Source of the DNA: CAWUEZ02 sp963921355
Lineage (GTDB): Bacteria; Pseudomonadota; Alphaproteobacteria; Thalassobaculales; Thalassobaculaceae
Reading direction: 5' to 3'
NCBI GenBank assembly: GCA_963921355.3
Contig: OZ001190.1
Span: 1,240,001 to 1,304,000, forward strand
DNA length: 64,000 nt
The position numbers and the translations under genes are program-made. A model generated the notes under the pieces. It did not search any database. It was not told where the DNA came from and saw only the letters and a list, made by a program, of their open reading frames with translations. Below, piece after piece: positions 17,596 through 26,611 of the stretch; positions within the stretch are counted from its first letter, which is position 1, and the number at the start of each line of letters is the position of its first letter.

Positions 17596-19148
17596 TCATT
17601 TCATCCGTTCCGGCGGCAGAACGATCTTGAAGCGGTCCCGGATCGCGGCGTCGAGGTCGGCGTCGAGATAGTCCGGATGATGGGAGGTCAGCAGGGCGTC
17701 GGTCTTGCGGCGCACCTCCTCGGCGAAGGCGATCCGCCCGCCCTCGCTCCAGGCGGCGGTATCGTCGCGGTTGGCGAGCGTGGGGTAGTAGTAGTCGCGC
17801 TGCATGGCCGCGATGGTGTGATCGGCGCCGAGGAAATGGCCCTCGCCGGTGGCGACGTCGCGGATCACCTCGAAGCCCAGGGTCTCCTCGGTGACCTCGA
17901 TGCCCCGGATCGCCCGGTGCACATGGGACAGCATCTCATTGTCGGCGACGAAGGCATCGAACGAGGCGCCGAGCAGGCTGCCCATCATGCCCGACGACTC
18001 GTAGATCATGTTGCCGCCGGCGAGCCCGGCGGCGAGCGCCGAGATCGCCTTTTCCGAGCCCATCTGGGCATCGACCCCCTTGGCGTCGGACATCGACGAC
18101 GCGACCCCGGTCGGCAGGCCGAGCCAGTTGCCGATCTGGGCGGCGGCCGCGTTCATCAGACTGATTTCGCCACCCCCGCCCCGGAACGCGCGGTGCGCAG
18201 GTCGATCACCAGCGGCGAGTTCGAGAAGATCATCGGATAGCCGGGGGACAGCAGGTTGACCAGCAGCAGGGCCGCCAAGGTCTCCGCCGTGGTCTGGGCC
18301 AGCATGCCGGCGAGGGTCGCGGGTGCGGTGGCACCGGACTGGGCGGCGACGATGGCGTTGATCGGGACCCCGCGGTTGATGCAGGCCAGCGTGACCTCGA
18401 CCGCGTCCTCCCCATAACGCAGCGGCGAGATCACCGGGCTGATATGGGCCTTGCAGAACGGGCGCTCGCGGAACTTGCCTTCGCCGCCGAGCACCATGTC
18501 GAACATGTCGACGATCGGGTCGACATGGGCGGCAAGCGTGAAGGCGGTGCCGACGGGTTTGGTGGTCCCGGCGACCAGGCAGTAGGCCGTGTTCATGTCG
18601 AGGTCGAACGTGTCCTCGATGTCCGTCGCGATGCAGCACCGGGTGAACCAGCTGACATTCTCCAGCCGGTCGATCAGCCGGGTGAAGTCGTAGAGGTCGG
18701 CCAGCGTCGAGGCCCGGTAGCCTCCGCTGTCCCGGTCCAGGGTCTGCACCGCCGCTCCGCCGGTCCCGAAGTAGACCCGGCTGCCGCCGATCTCGATGTC
18801 ATGGCGCGGATCCCGGCCGTGATAGACGAAACCGGGTGCCGCCCCGGCGATGGTGTCCTCGACCAGGGCCCTCGGAAAGGCCAGACGGCCGAGCTCGGTC
18901 AACCGGGCGCCTTTCGCCAGCGCCACCCGCTGGAAACTGTCAGGGACCTCGGCCATGCCGACATCCTCGAGAATGCGCAGCGCGGTCTGATAGATTGCCG
19001 CCACCGCTGCGTCGTCCAGCGGCCGGTAGGTGCCGCCGGTCTGACCGGGCGGACAGGGATTCACTTCCTGTATCTCGGCGGTCCGGGCCGCGGTGCGCGC
19101 GCGGCGTCCGCCGCTGCGCCGACCGGTCCTGGTCTCCTGGGATGTCAT
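17596..19148 (-). pseudogene. MttB-family (non-Pyl) methylamine/betaine methyltransferase, frameshifted
   Basis: This would encode about 517 residues of the trimethylamine methyltransferase (COG5598) family, whose non-pyrrolysine members include glycine betaine methyltransferase. The start is the ATG at 19146-19148, just after GGAAGG. The N-terminal frame reads through MIFSNSPLVIDLRTARSG and then runs into a stop. The C-terminal part, from GGGGEISLMNAAAAQIGNWL to LPPERMK, is in another frame. The normal motif is LRTGAFSGGGGE; adding one G after the ACC codon near 18188-18193 restores it exactly, so a one-base deletion is the likely lesion. No in-frame TAG marks a pyrrolysine site. The gene is divergent from a dimethylglycine dehydrogenase-like gene, so demethylation of betaine or methylamines is the likely lost function. 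Confidence 0.85.
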
Positions 19149-19440
19149 GGCGGCACCTTCCCGTCCTCCCACGTCGAGCATCGGGGAGTGTGCGCGCTGT
19201 CAGCCGTGAACGGCAGAGGGCGATCGCGGATTCGGAAAATTCGAACCAATCGTTCGTAAATTCGGAAGCAGCTATTTGAGAATAGAATCAGTGTCTTAAC
19301 ACCGCGTCCCCGTCGCACTCGCGCGTCTCAAGCACGCGTCTTGTTCCTGAGATGCTTGATCATGCGATGGCCTGGACCCTAGCGTCGATCCCGACCGGGC
19401 CGGATGGCGTCCGGCAACAGGAACAATGCTGGAGGGTCGC

Positions 19441-21870
19441 GTGAAGACGCAGGCACGGGCGGTCGTCATCGGCGGCGGAATCGCCGGATGCAGCACGCTC
19501 TACCATCTGACCCGCGAGGGCTGGAGCGACGTGGTGCTGTTGGAGCGCGACGAGCTGACGTCGGGCACCACCTGGCACTCGGCGGCCCAGGTGACGAACT
19601 TCGGCGCCCTGCAGACCATGATCGGCCTGAAGAGCCACTCGATCGCGCTCTACAAGGAACTGGCCGACGATCCCGACTATCCGATCAACTACCACCACGC
19701 GACCGGTGGCCTGCGGCTGGCGTCGACCCGGGAGCATCTGGACGGCTATCACCATTTCGTCTCGCTGGCGCGCGGCATGGGGGTCGATTTCGAGATCGTC
19801 GACGCGGCCGAGAGCGCGCGCCGGCATCCGCTGATCGCGACCGACAACCTGCTGGGCGCGCTGTGGGATCCGCTCGACGGCGACATCGACCCAGCCCAGC
19901 TCTGCCAGGCCCTGGCGCGGCGCGCCCGCAAGGCCGGGGCCGAAATCTATCGCCACACCCCGGTCACCGGGATCGAGCGGACAGCCGGCGGGGAGTGGCG
20001 GGTCGAGACCGAAAACGGCGCCATCACCTGCGAGATGGTGGTCAATGCCGGCGGCTACCGGTGCAATGAGGTCGGCGCGATGATGGGCGTCGAACTGCCG
20101 GTCGCCTCGATGGAGCACCAGTACCTGCTGACCGAACCGATTCCGGCGATTGAGGCGCTCGACTTCCGGGTGCCGCTGATCCGCTGCCCGACCGACGATT
20201 TCTATTCCCGCCAGGAAAAGGCCGGTCTGCTGGTCGGGTTCTACGAGCAGGATTGCCGGACCTGGGGCCTGGACGGGATCGATCCGCACTTCACCAATGC
20301 GCTCTGTCCCGACGATCTCGACCGCTGCATCGATGTGATGGAGGGGGCGTTCGGCCGGCTGCCCTGTCTGACCGAAGCCGGCATCCATTCGGTCATCAAC
20401 GGCCCAATCACCTATACCCCCGATGGCCTGCCGCTGGTCGGTCGGATTCCGGGCCTGGCGAACGCCTGGTGCATCACCGGCTTGCGCGCCGGTCTCGGCG
20501 AGGGCGGCGGCCATGGCTGGCTGCTGGCCCAGATGATGGTGCATGGCGAGGCCTGCTACGACACCTGGTGTCTGGACCCGCGCCGCTTCAGCCGCCACGC
20601 CACCGTCGAATACACGGCCCTGAAGGCGATCGAGGACTATCAGAACGAGTTCCGTTTCCACATGCCGCACGAGTTCCGGCCGGCCGGCCGGCCGCTGAAG
20701 ACCACGCCGCTCTACGACACCCTGGCGGAGCGCGGTGCCGAGTTCGGGGTCGTCGCCGGCTGGGAGCGTGCCCTGTTCTTCAAGCCGTCGGCCGACTACC
20801 ACCACACCCCGTCCTTCCGCTTCACCGACCTGGACACCCTGGTCGGCAAGGAGGTGGCCGGTGTCCACGAGCGGGTCGGGCTGATGGAGGTTTCGGGGTT
20901 CAACCGGTTCGAGATCCGGGGTCCCGGAGCGGCCGACTGGCTCGACCGGCTGATGTGCGGGCCGATCCCGAAGACCGTGGGGCGGATCGGGCTCTGCTAC
21001 TTCCTGACCGAGGCCGGCAACGTGCTGGGCGAGGCGACGCTCGCCAAGCTTGGCCCGGAGCGGTTCTGGTTCGGCTCGGCAGCGGCGGCGGAGTCCCATG
21101 ACTGGGACTTTCTGCAGGACCACCGTCCGACCAATGGTGCGGGTGCTGGTATTGAGATCACCAACCTGACCTACAGCCACACGATCCTGGTGGTGGCCGG
21201 TCCGCAGGCGCGCGCCCTGCTGCAGACGGTGGCGCCACGGACCGATTGGTCGGCGCAGGCGTTCCCGTTTCTGACCGCCCGGGCAGTCGATATCGGCCAT
21301 GCGCGGGTGACGGCGATGCGGGTCAGTTTCTCCGGTGAGCTGGCCTGGGAACTGCACGTGCCGAACGAGCAGCTGATCCTGGTGCATGCGGCGCTGGAGG
21401 CCGCGGGCGCGGGGGTCGGGATGTGCCGGTTCGGCCTGCTCGCCACCGAGTCCATGCGCCTGGAGAAAGGTTTCCGGCACTGGAAGGGTGACCTGATCAC
21501 CGAGTTTGACCCGTTCGAATCCGGCCTGGAGCGCTTCGTGCGCCTGGACAAGCCGGACTTCGTCGGAAAGGCCGCATTGGTGCAGAAGGGCAATGCCCCG
21601 CACCGCCGCTCCTTCGTCATGCTCGACGTTGACAGCGAGGCCGCCGCCGCCCATCCCGGCGCTTCGATCTATGCCGACGGGGCGGTGGTCGGGACCGTGA
21701 CCTCGGCCGCCTACGGGTACCGGGTCCAGAAGAACCTGGCGATGGGCTTCGTCGAGCCTTCTGCCGCCGGAGGCCAAGGGCTGGAGGTCGATATCCTAGA
21801 CCACCGCGCATCCGCCCGGGTGCTGTCCGAACCGCCCTTCGATCCCGGCCACGAGCTCATGCGCAGCTAG
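19441..21870 (+). CDS. FAD-dependent dimethylglycine/sarcosine dehydrogenase-like protein
   Basis: An 809-aa two-domain enzyme. The N-terminal DAO-type domain has the FAD motif VVIGGGIAGCSTLYHL followed by LLERDELTSGTTWHSAA, the His position where relatives bind FAD covalently. From about residue 430 there is a GcvT-type aminomethyltransferase domain with its C-terminal barrel, which passes the released one-carbon unit to tetrahydrofolate. The GTG at 19441 is chosen because GGAGGG lies 5 bases upstream and MKTQARAVVIGGG is the usual family start; an ATG at 19426 is the alternative. It is divergent from the MttB-like gene, and its 3' end overlaps the LacI gene by 14 bp tail to tail. The substrate, N-methylated glycine or a relative, is inferred from family and context. 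Confidence 0.9.
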   Translation: MKTQARAVVIGGGIAGCSTLYHLTREGWSDVVLLERDELTSGTTWHSAAQVTNFGALQTMIGLKSHSIALYKELADDPDYPINYHHATGGLRLASTREHLDGYHHFVSLARGMGVDFEIVDAAESARRHPLIATDNLLGALWDPLDGDIDPAQLCQALARRARKAGAEIYRHTPVTGIERTAGGEWRVETENGAITCEMVVNAGGYRCNEVGAMMGVELPVASMEHQYLLTEPIPAIEALDFRVPLIRCPTDDFYSRQEKAGLLVGFYEQDCRTWGLDGIDPHFTNALCPDDLDRCIDVMEGAFGRLPCLTEAGIHSVINGPITYTPDGLPLVGRIPGLANAWCITGLRAGLGEGGGHGWLLAQMMVHGEACYDTWCLDPRRFSRHATVEYTALKAIEDYQNEFRFHMPHEFRPAGRPLKTTPLYDTLAERGAEFGVVAGWERALFFKPSADYHHTPSFRFTDLDTLVGKEVAGVHERVGLMEVSGFNRFEIRGPGAADWLDRLMCGPIPKTVGRIGLCYFLTEAGNVLGEATLAKLGPERFWFGSAAAAESHDWDFLQDHRPTNGAGAGIEITNLTYSHTILVVAGPQARALLQTVAPRTDWSAQAFPFLTARAVDIGHARVTAMRVSFSGELAWELHVPNEQLILVHAALEAAGAGVGMCRFGLLATESMRLEKGFRHWKGDLITEFDPFESGLERFVRLDKPDFVGKAALVQKGNAPHRRSFVMLDVDSEAAAAHPGASIYADGAVVGTVTSAAYGYRVQKNLAMGFVEPSAAGGQGLEVDILDHRASARVLSEPPFDPGHELMRS

Positions 21871-22897
21871 AGGGTGTCTGGCGGGGCGGCGGCGCCGTCG
21901 ACTGGCGGACCACCAGGCGGGTCTCCAGCGGCCGCGGTTTCGCCACCGCCTTGCCGGTCAGTTTCGCGAGCAGATAGCGCGCCGCGTCGCGACCCATTTC
22001 GCGGCGCGGGGTCCAGACGGTGGTCAGGGACGGCGACAGCTGGCTGGCCAGCCACATGTCGTCGAAGCCGGTGACCGAGACGTCATCGGGGACGCGCAGC
22101 CCCATGGACTGGGCCTCGAGCAGGGCGCCATAGGCGAACGGCTCGGAGCCGCAGATCACCGCGGTCGGGCGCTCGGGCGAGGCCATCAGCAGGCTGAACG
22201 CGTCGCGGCCCGAGGCGGCGCCGAACGGCATCTCGTGAACCTGGTCGTCGGCCAACGACAGGCCCTGGCGGGCGAGGCTGGCGCGGACCCCGTTCAGCCG
22301 CCCCTGGGCGCGGTCGTTGCCTTCCAGGATGCCGGAGATCACGCCGAACCGGCGGTGGCCCAGCATCAGCAGGTGGTCGGTCACATGCTCGGCCGCCGCC
22401 TGGTTGTCGAACCCGATGCAGGGATGGCCGTTCAGCGCATCCGCCACCCAGAGCTGGACGAACGGCACATCCTTTTCGACCAGCAGGTTCAGAGTCTGCG
22501 GGGATCGGACGGCACCGACCACCAGCAGGGCGTCGACGCCGCAGGTCAGCAGGTTGCGGATGTGCGCGGCGTCCTGATCTGCATCGTATTCCGAGGAGGC
22601 GACGACGACGGAATAGCCCTCGCGAGCCAGCTCCTTCTGGAACGCTTCCAGGGCGCCGCCGAACAGATCGCCGTCCAGGGAGGGGAACACGGCGCCGACC
22701 ATCCGGGTCTTGCGTGAGGCGAGTGCCCGGGCCGCGGCGTGGGGCACGTAACGCAGGCGCTCGACCGCGTCGTGGATCCGGAGGCGCTTGTCCGCGCGCA
22801 CGCTGTCGGCGCGATTGAGGAACCGGGACACCGTCGCGGGCGAGACGCCGGCCGCCCGCGCCACGTCACCCAGGGTTGGGTTGCGGTCGCCTCTCAT
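21857..22897 (-). CDS. LacI-family transcriptional repressor
   Basis: A 346-aa repressor. The helix-turn-helix is at about residues 8-30 (TLGDVARAAGVSPATVSRFL) followed by the hinge helix (YVPHAAARALASRKT) and a periplasmic-binding-like sensor domain (about 62-335). Two palindromes with the central GCGC of LacI-type operators lie beside it: one directly upstream of its start and a perfect 22-bp one at 23050-23071 in front of the divergent aminotransferase-betaine transporter genes. It therefore probably represses that operon and itself. The ligand is unknown. The C-terminal tail is Pro-rich and overlaps the end of the dehydrogenase gene by 14 bp. Confidence 0.93.
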   Translation of the reverse strand: MRGDRNPTLGDVARAAGVSPATVSRFLNRADSVRADKRLRIHDAVERLRYVPHAAARALASRKTRMVGAVFPSLDGDLFGGALEAFQKELAREGYSVVVASSEYDADQDAAHIRNLLTCGVDALLVVGAVRSPQTLNLLVEKDVPFVQLWVADALNGHPCIGFDNQAAAEHVTDHLLMLGHRRFGVISGILEGNDRAQGRLNGVRASLARQGLSLADDQVHEMPFGAASGRDAFSLLMASPERPTAVICGSEPFAYGALLEAQSMGLRVPDDVSVTGFDDMWLASQLSPSLTTVWTPRREMGRDAARYLLAKLTGKAVAKPRPLETRLVVRQSTAPPPRQTPSSCA

Positions 22898-22901
22898 GAT
22901 A

Positions 22902-22911
22902 ATAGCGCTAT
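22902..22911. promoter_or_regulatory. Probable autoregulatory LacI-type operator
   Basis: ATAGCGCTAT is a perfect 10-bp palindrome with further partial symmetry outside, only 4 bp upstream of the LacI gene start. It shares the central AGCGCT with the stronger palindrome at 23050-23071. Confidence 0.5.
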
Positions 22912-23022
22912 CAAAACTTTGAACCCATCGTTGTTTCGATGCCTCATATTTTCTCAGATCACTGCCTCGAGTTTAGGCAATATGGCGCATTTTTGGCGGC
23001 TTTATTAGAATCATATCATACG

Positions 23023-23052
23023 TTGACTCCCCACTGGAATCCGGAACAATAT
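23023..23052 (+). promoter_or_regulatory. Candidate sigma-70 promoter of the aminotransferase-betaine transport operon
   Basis: TTGACT at 23023-23028 and CAATAT at 23047-23052 are separated by 18 bp in an AT-rich gap upstream of the DegT-type gene. The -10 element runs into the LacI-type operator, as expected for a repressed promoter. This is a match by eye only. Confidence 0.45.
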
Positions 23053-23071
23053 TTGAAAGCGCTTTCAAATA
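23050..23071. promoter_or_regulatory. Perfect 22-bp LacI-type operator
   Basis: A fully symmetric palindrome with the core TTTGAAAGCGCTTTCAAA, typical of LacI/GalR-family operators. It lies about 50 bp upstream of the DegT-type gene and overlaps its candidate -10 element. The divergent LacI gene is the obvious source of the binding protein. Confidence 0.85.
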
Positions 23072-23121
23072 ATCCTCCCTGATCCGGACCGATTGGCGGC
23101 CCAACAACCCGGGATGTCACC

Positions 23122-24351
23122 ATGGCGGATGTCGTATCACCGACCGAGGTTCGAGCCCGTTTCGAAGGGTCGTTGAGCGCGCCCTATCCGATCCCCGATG
23201 ACGGCATCGATGCGGCGGTGCGGGTGATGCGCGACGGCCGGCTGTTCCGTTACGGCGAGGATCGCGGGTCGGTGCCCGAAGCCGCCACGCTGGAGGAGGA
23301 GTTCGCTGCCCTTATGGGGCGGCGGTTCTGCGTCGGCTTGAATTCCGGCGGCTGCGCGCTGTTCGTCGCCCTGCGGGCGGCCGGGGTCGAGCCAGGCGAC
23401 AAGGTCCTGGTGAACGCCTTCACTCTGGCGCCGGTCCCTGGGGCCATTCACCACGCCGCCGCGATCCCCGTGCTGGTCGACATCAACGATCGCTATGTCA
23501 TCGATCTCGACGACCTGGACCGCAAGGCGCAGGACAGCGGCGCCCGCTTTCTCATGCTGTCCTACATGCGCGGCCACATCCCCGACATGGACGGTGTCCT
23601 TGAGGTCTGCGCCCGGCGCGGGCTGACCCTGATCGAAGACTGCGCCCACACCATGGCGGCGGGCTGGGACGGCCGGCTGACCGGCACGTTCGGCGCCGCC
23701 GGCTGTTTCAGCACCCAGGCCTTCAAGCACGTCAATTCCGGCGAAGGCGGTCTGCTCGTCACCGACGACGAGGATCTGGCGGCCCGCGCCATCCTCCTGT
23801 CGGGCAGCTACATGCTGTATGCCCAGCATCGGGCCCGCCCCCCGGAAGCAGTGTTCGAGCGTTATCGCCATCATCTGCCGAACTGCTCGATGCGGATGTC
23901 CAACCTGGTGGCGGCGGTGCTGCGCCCGCAATTGCGGCTGCTGGATGATCGGGCGGCCAAGTGGCGCCGGCTCTACGACGATCTCGATCGCCGGCTGCGT
24001 GCGGTTCCGCACCTGGTTCTGCCGGACCGTCCGGCGCGCGAACAGTTCGTTCCGACATCGTTACAGTTCACGGTCGACGCACTACCGGCCGACCGGATCC
24101 GCCGGTTCCTGAGCGAGGCCGGCGACCACGGTGTTCACATCAAGTGGTTCGGGGCCGAACAGGCCATCGGCTTCACCAGCCGGCCCGACCATTGGCGCTA
24201 TCTCGACGACGCGGCGATCGGCTCGGTTCCGACCGCCGAGCAAATGCTGCACCGGCTCTGCGACATCCGCATCCCGGTCTGGTTGAGCCAGGAGGACACC
24301 GCCACCATCGCGGCGGTCGTCGCGGAAGCGATGGAGGTGGCGATGGCGTGA
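23122..24351 (+). CDS. DegT/DnrJ/EryC1/StrS-family PLP aminotransferase
   Basis: A 409-aa PLP-dependent enzyme of the sugar-aminotransferase fold. The cofactor Asp is in TLIEDCAHTM and the Schiff-base Lys is in CFSTQAFKHVNSGEGG, the standard motif. The N-terminal glycine-rich cofactor site is GLNSGGCALFVAL. These enzymes usually transaminate keto-sugars, but some act on other substrates. The gene is the first behind a LacI-type operator and is followed by a betaine ABC transporter on the same strand (178 bp to the binding-protein gene). That pairing is unusual, and I cannot name the substrate. Confidence 0.88.
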   Translation: MADVVSPTEVRARFEGSLSAPYPIPDDGIDAAVRVMRDGRLFRYGEDRGSVPEAATLEEEFAALMGRRFCVGLNSGGCALFVALRAAGVEPGDKVLVNAFTLAPVPGAIHHAAAIPVLVDINDRYVIDLDDLDRKAQDSGARFLMLSYMRGHIPDMDGVLEVCARRGLTLIEDCAHTMAAGWDGRLTGTFGAAGCFSTQAFKHVNSGEGGLLVTDDEDLAARAILLSGSYMLYAQHRARPPEAVFERYRHHLPNCSMRMSNLVAAVLRPQLRLLDDRAAKWRRLYDDLDRRLRAVPHLVLPDRPAREQFVPTSLQFTVDALPADRIRRFLSEAGDHGVHIKWFGAEQAIGFTSRPDHWRYLDDAAIGSVPTAEQMLHRLCDIRIPVWLSQEDTATIAAVVAEAMEVAMA

Positions 24352-24387
24352 CGGCGCGCCACCCGCCGGGTGGACGCTCGCGGAATC

Positions 24388-24478
24388 GGGCCGGCCAAGG
24401 GGATCGACAAACGATCATCCGCCGGCCCCGAAGACGGCACGGACGATGCCGCAGTGCGCCAGGCTCCCTGGGAACGCA
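24388..24478 (+). ncRNA. Structured leader upstream of the betaine-binding-protein gene
   Basis: Within the 178-bp gap, GGGCCGGC (24388-24395) pairs with GCCGGCCC (24421-24428) around an inner hairpin GATCG-ACAAA-CGATC (24402-24416). A second stem follows, TGCG-CCAGG (24455-24463) with CCTGG-GAA-CGCA (24467-24478). It could be a processing or stability element, an attenuator, or an unrecognised cis-regulatory RNA. No poly-U tail follows, so it is not an intrinsic terminator. Confidence 0.4.
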
Positions 24479-24529
24479 CATCGTCCTGCAAACAAAGCAA
24501 AATCGAAGAGCGAACAGGAGGCACAGGAG

Positions 24530-25495
24530 ATGAAACTCAACAAGACACTGGTGGCAGCGGCGGTTGCGACCGCTATCGGCGGCACCGGCGTGGCTCAGGC
24601 CGCCGATCTGGTGCTCGGCATGCCGAACTGGCCCGCCGGCAAAGCGACCGCCAACATCCTCAAGGTCGTCATCGAGGAGAATTTCGGGCTCGAGGTCGAA
24701 CTTCAGAACGGCACAAACCCGATCATCTTCGAGGCGATGGACCAGGGCTCGATGCACGTGCACCCCGAGGTCTGGATGCCGAACCAGCAGAACCTGCACG
24801 ACACCTACGTCGTCGACCGCAAGACGGTCATCAAGAACACCAATCCCGTGCAGGCAAAACAGGGCATGTGCGTGCCGAGCTATGTCGCCGAAAAGTACGA
24901 TATCCGCTCGATCGAGGATCTGACCGATCCGGAGAAGATGAAAATCTTCGACAAGGACGGGAATGGTCAGCCGGAAGTCTGGATCGGCGCGCCGGGCTGG
25001 GCCTCGACCGTCATCGAGCGGATCCGGGCCAAGTCCTACGGCTACGACGAGGTCATGGATCTCCAGGAGTATGACGGCACCGTCGCCTGGGGTGCGCTCG
25101 GCACGGCGGTGGACGCAAAGGAGCCCTGGATCGGGTTCTGCTATGAGCCGCACTTCATCTTCGTGGCCTACGATCTGACCTATCTGGAAGAGCCGGCCCA
25201 CGATCCGGCCACCTGGGAGATCGTGCAGCCGACAGATGATCCGGCCTGGCTCGAGAAATCCAAGGCGTCGACCGCCTGGAAGGGTGCCACGCTGCACCTG
25301 CACTATGCGGCCAACGTTCGCGAGAACCATCCGGACGTCGCCGCCATGTTCGATGCTTACAAGATGCCGCCCGAGGCGCTGAGCGATATGGGCTTCCAGC
25401 TCACGCTCAACGACATGGATCCGGCGGTGTACGCGCGGAAATGGGTCGATGAGAACCAGGACGTGGTTCTGGGCTGGCTCATCGCCACCAACTGA
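24530..25495 (+). CDS. Glycine betaine/proline-type ABC transporter binding protein (ProX/OpuAC family)
   Basis: A 321-aa periplasmic binding protein. The ATG at 24530 follows AGGAG and begins a clear signal peptide (MKLNKTLVAAAVATAIGG, cleavage at AQAA-DL). The OpuAC domain fills the rest, with VLGMPNWPAGKATANILKVV near the N-terminus and aromatic-rich stretches (WIGAPGWAS, VAWGALG, WIGFCYEPHFIF) that in this family form the cage for a quaternary ammonium group. It precedes the ATPase and permease genes. Together with the dimethylglycine dehydrogenase-like and MttB-like genes, the likely ligand is glycine betaine or a relative used as nutrient or osmoprotectant. Confidence 0.92.
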   Translation: MKLNKTLVAAAVATAIGGTGVAQAADLVLGMPNWPAGKATANILKVVIEENFGLEVELQNGTNPIIFEAMDQGSMHVHPEVWMPNQQNLHDTYVVDRKTVIKNTNPVQAKQGMCVPSYVAEKYDIRSIEDLTDPEKMKIFDKDGNGQPEVWIGAPGWASTVIERIRAKSYGYDEVMDLQEYDGTVAWGALGTAVDAKEPWIGFCYEPHFIFVAYDLTYLEEPAHDPATWEIVQPTDDPAWLEKSKASTAWKGATLHLHYAANVRENHPDVAAMFDAYKMPPEALSDMGFQLTLNDMDPAVYARKWVDENQDVVLGWLIATN

Positions 25496-25507
25496 TCGTC
25501 CGAGAAC

Positions 25508-25540
25508 CCGGCGGCCGCCCTCTCGCTTGGCGGCCGCCGG
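25508..25540 (+). promoter_or_regulatory. Strong intercistronic hairpin after the binding-protein gene
   Basis: CCGGCGGCCGCC (25508-25519) and its exact reverse complement (25529-25540) are separated by 9 bp, between the binding-protein stop and the ATPase start. There is no U-tract. Hairpins at this place commonly protect the upstream mRNA and give more binding protein than ATPase. Confidence 0.65.
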
Positions 25541-25573
25541 ACGCTCCACTGGCTATGCATGGGGGTCGGGGCT

Positions 25574-26611
25574 ATGACCGAGCCGGTCGTCGAGCTTTCA
25601 AACGTCTGGAAGGTTTTCGGTCCGCGGGCCGACGAGACCATCCGCGAGGCCAATGCCGGCACGCTGTCCAAGGCCGACGCGCTGGAACGGTTCGGCACCG
25701 TCATCGGTGTGCGCGACGCCAGCTTCTCGGTCGCGCGGGGCGAGATCTTCTGCATCATGGGCCTGTCGGGCTCAGGCAAGTCGACTCTCGTGCGCCACGT
25801 CAACCGACTGATCGAGCCCAGCGCCGGCACGATCAAGGTGCTTGGCCAGGACGTCGGGGCGATGTCGCAGCAGCGGCTGCGGGAGATGCGCTCGGCGCAC
25901 ATCGGCATGGTCTTTCAGCACATGGCGCTGATGCCGCACCGCTCGGTCCGCGATAACGTGGCCTACCCACTCGAAATCCGCGGCGTGCCCAAGTCCAAGC
26001 GCTGGGCCGTGTCCGACCACACCCTCGGCCTCGTCAACCTCGACGGCTACGAGGACCGCCTGCCGAAGGAACTCTCGGGCGGCATGCAGCAGCGTGTGGG
26101 GATCGCCCGCGCACTGGCTTCCGATCCTGAGATCCTGCTGATGGATGAGCCCTTCTCGGCGCTCGATCCGCTGATCCGCCTGCAGCTGCAGGACCAGTTC
26201 AAGGCGCTGGTGGACCAGCTCCAGAAGACAACCCTGTTCATCACCCATGACCTGGATGAGGCCATCCGAATCGGTGACCGCATCGCGATCATGAAGGATG
26301 GCGTGATCGTCCAGATCGGCACGCCGGAGGAGATCGTCACCAGCCCGGCCGACGACTACGTGCGCGAGTTCGTGCAGGGCATCTCGCGGCTCAAACTGGT
26401 GCGCGCCCACACGATCATGGAGCCGCTGTCCGCCGATGAGCGGGCCAGGCTCAACGGCGCGCCGCGCACCGGCGGCGACACGGATCTCGACACGCTGATC
26501 GACCTGTCGGTGGCGGCCGATGCACCGGTGATCATCACCGAAGGCGGCAACGATGTCGGTGTTGTCACCAAAGCGACCCTTCTGCGGGGCATCCAGCGAG
26601 GCAAGGGATGA
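25574..26611 (+). CDS. proV: Glycine betaine/proline-type ABC transporter ATPase (ProV/OpuAA family)
   Basis: A 345-aa ATPase powering betaine import. It has the family-specific N-terminal insert (residues about 15-42, DETIREANAGTLSKADALER). Walker A is GLSGSGKST, the signature LSGGMQQRVGIARAL and Walker B ILLMDEPFSALD, with the switch His in FITHDLDE, all intact, in contrast to the sugar ATPase at 8.7 kb. The C-terminal 80 residues form a short regulatory region, with one weak CBS-like stretch (PVIITEGGNDVGVVTKATLL). The second ATG (25574, MTEPVVELS) is chosen over an ATG at 25559 that lacks a ribosome-binding site. Its stop overlaps the permease start by 4 bp (ATGA). Confidence 0.93.
   Translation: MTEPVVELSNVWKVFGPRADETIREANAGTLSKADALERFGTVIGVRDASFSVARGEIFCIMGLSGSGKSTLVRHVNRLIEPSAGTIKVLGQDVGAMSQQRLREMRSAHIGMVFQHMALMPHRSVRDNVAYPLEIRGVPKSKRWAVSDHTLGLVNLDGYEDRLPKELSGGMQQRVGIARALASDPEILLMDEPFSALDPLIRLQLQDQFKALVDQLQKTTLFITHDLDEAIRIGDRIAIMKDGVIVQIGTPEEIVTSPADDYVREFVQGISRLKLVRAHTIMEPLSADERARLNGAPRTGGDTDLDTLIDLSVAADAPVIITEGGNDVGVVTKATLLRGIQRGKG

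Noticed and set aside
19225..19270. Possible operator with repeated ATTCGGAA and TTCGAAC-CAATC-GTTCG between the MttB-like and dehydrogenase genes
   Set aside because: The symmetry is only about 5 bp per arm and no neighbouring regulator clearly matches; kept out of the feature list.
19360..21777. An 805-codon minus-strand open frame opposite the dehydrogenase gene
   Set aside because: Antisense shadow; the plus strand encodes a complete FAD and GcvT-domain enzyme.
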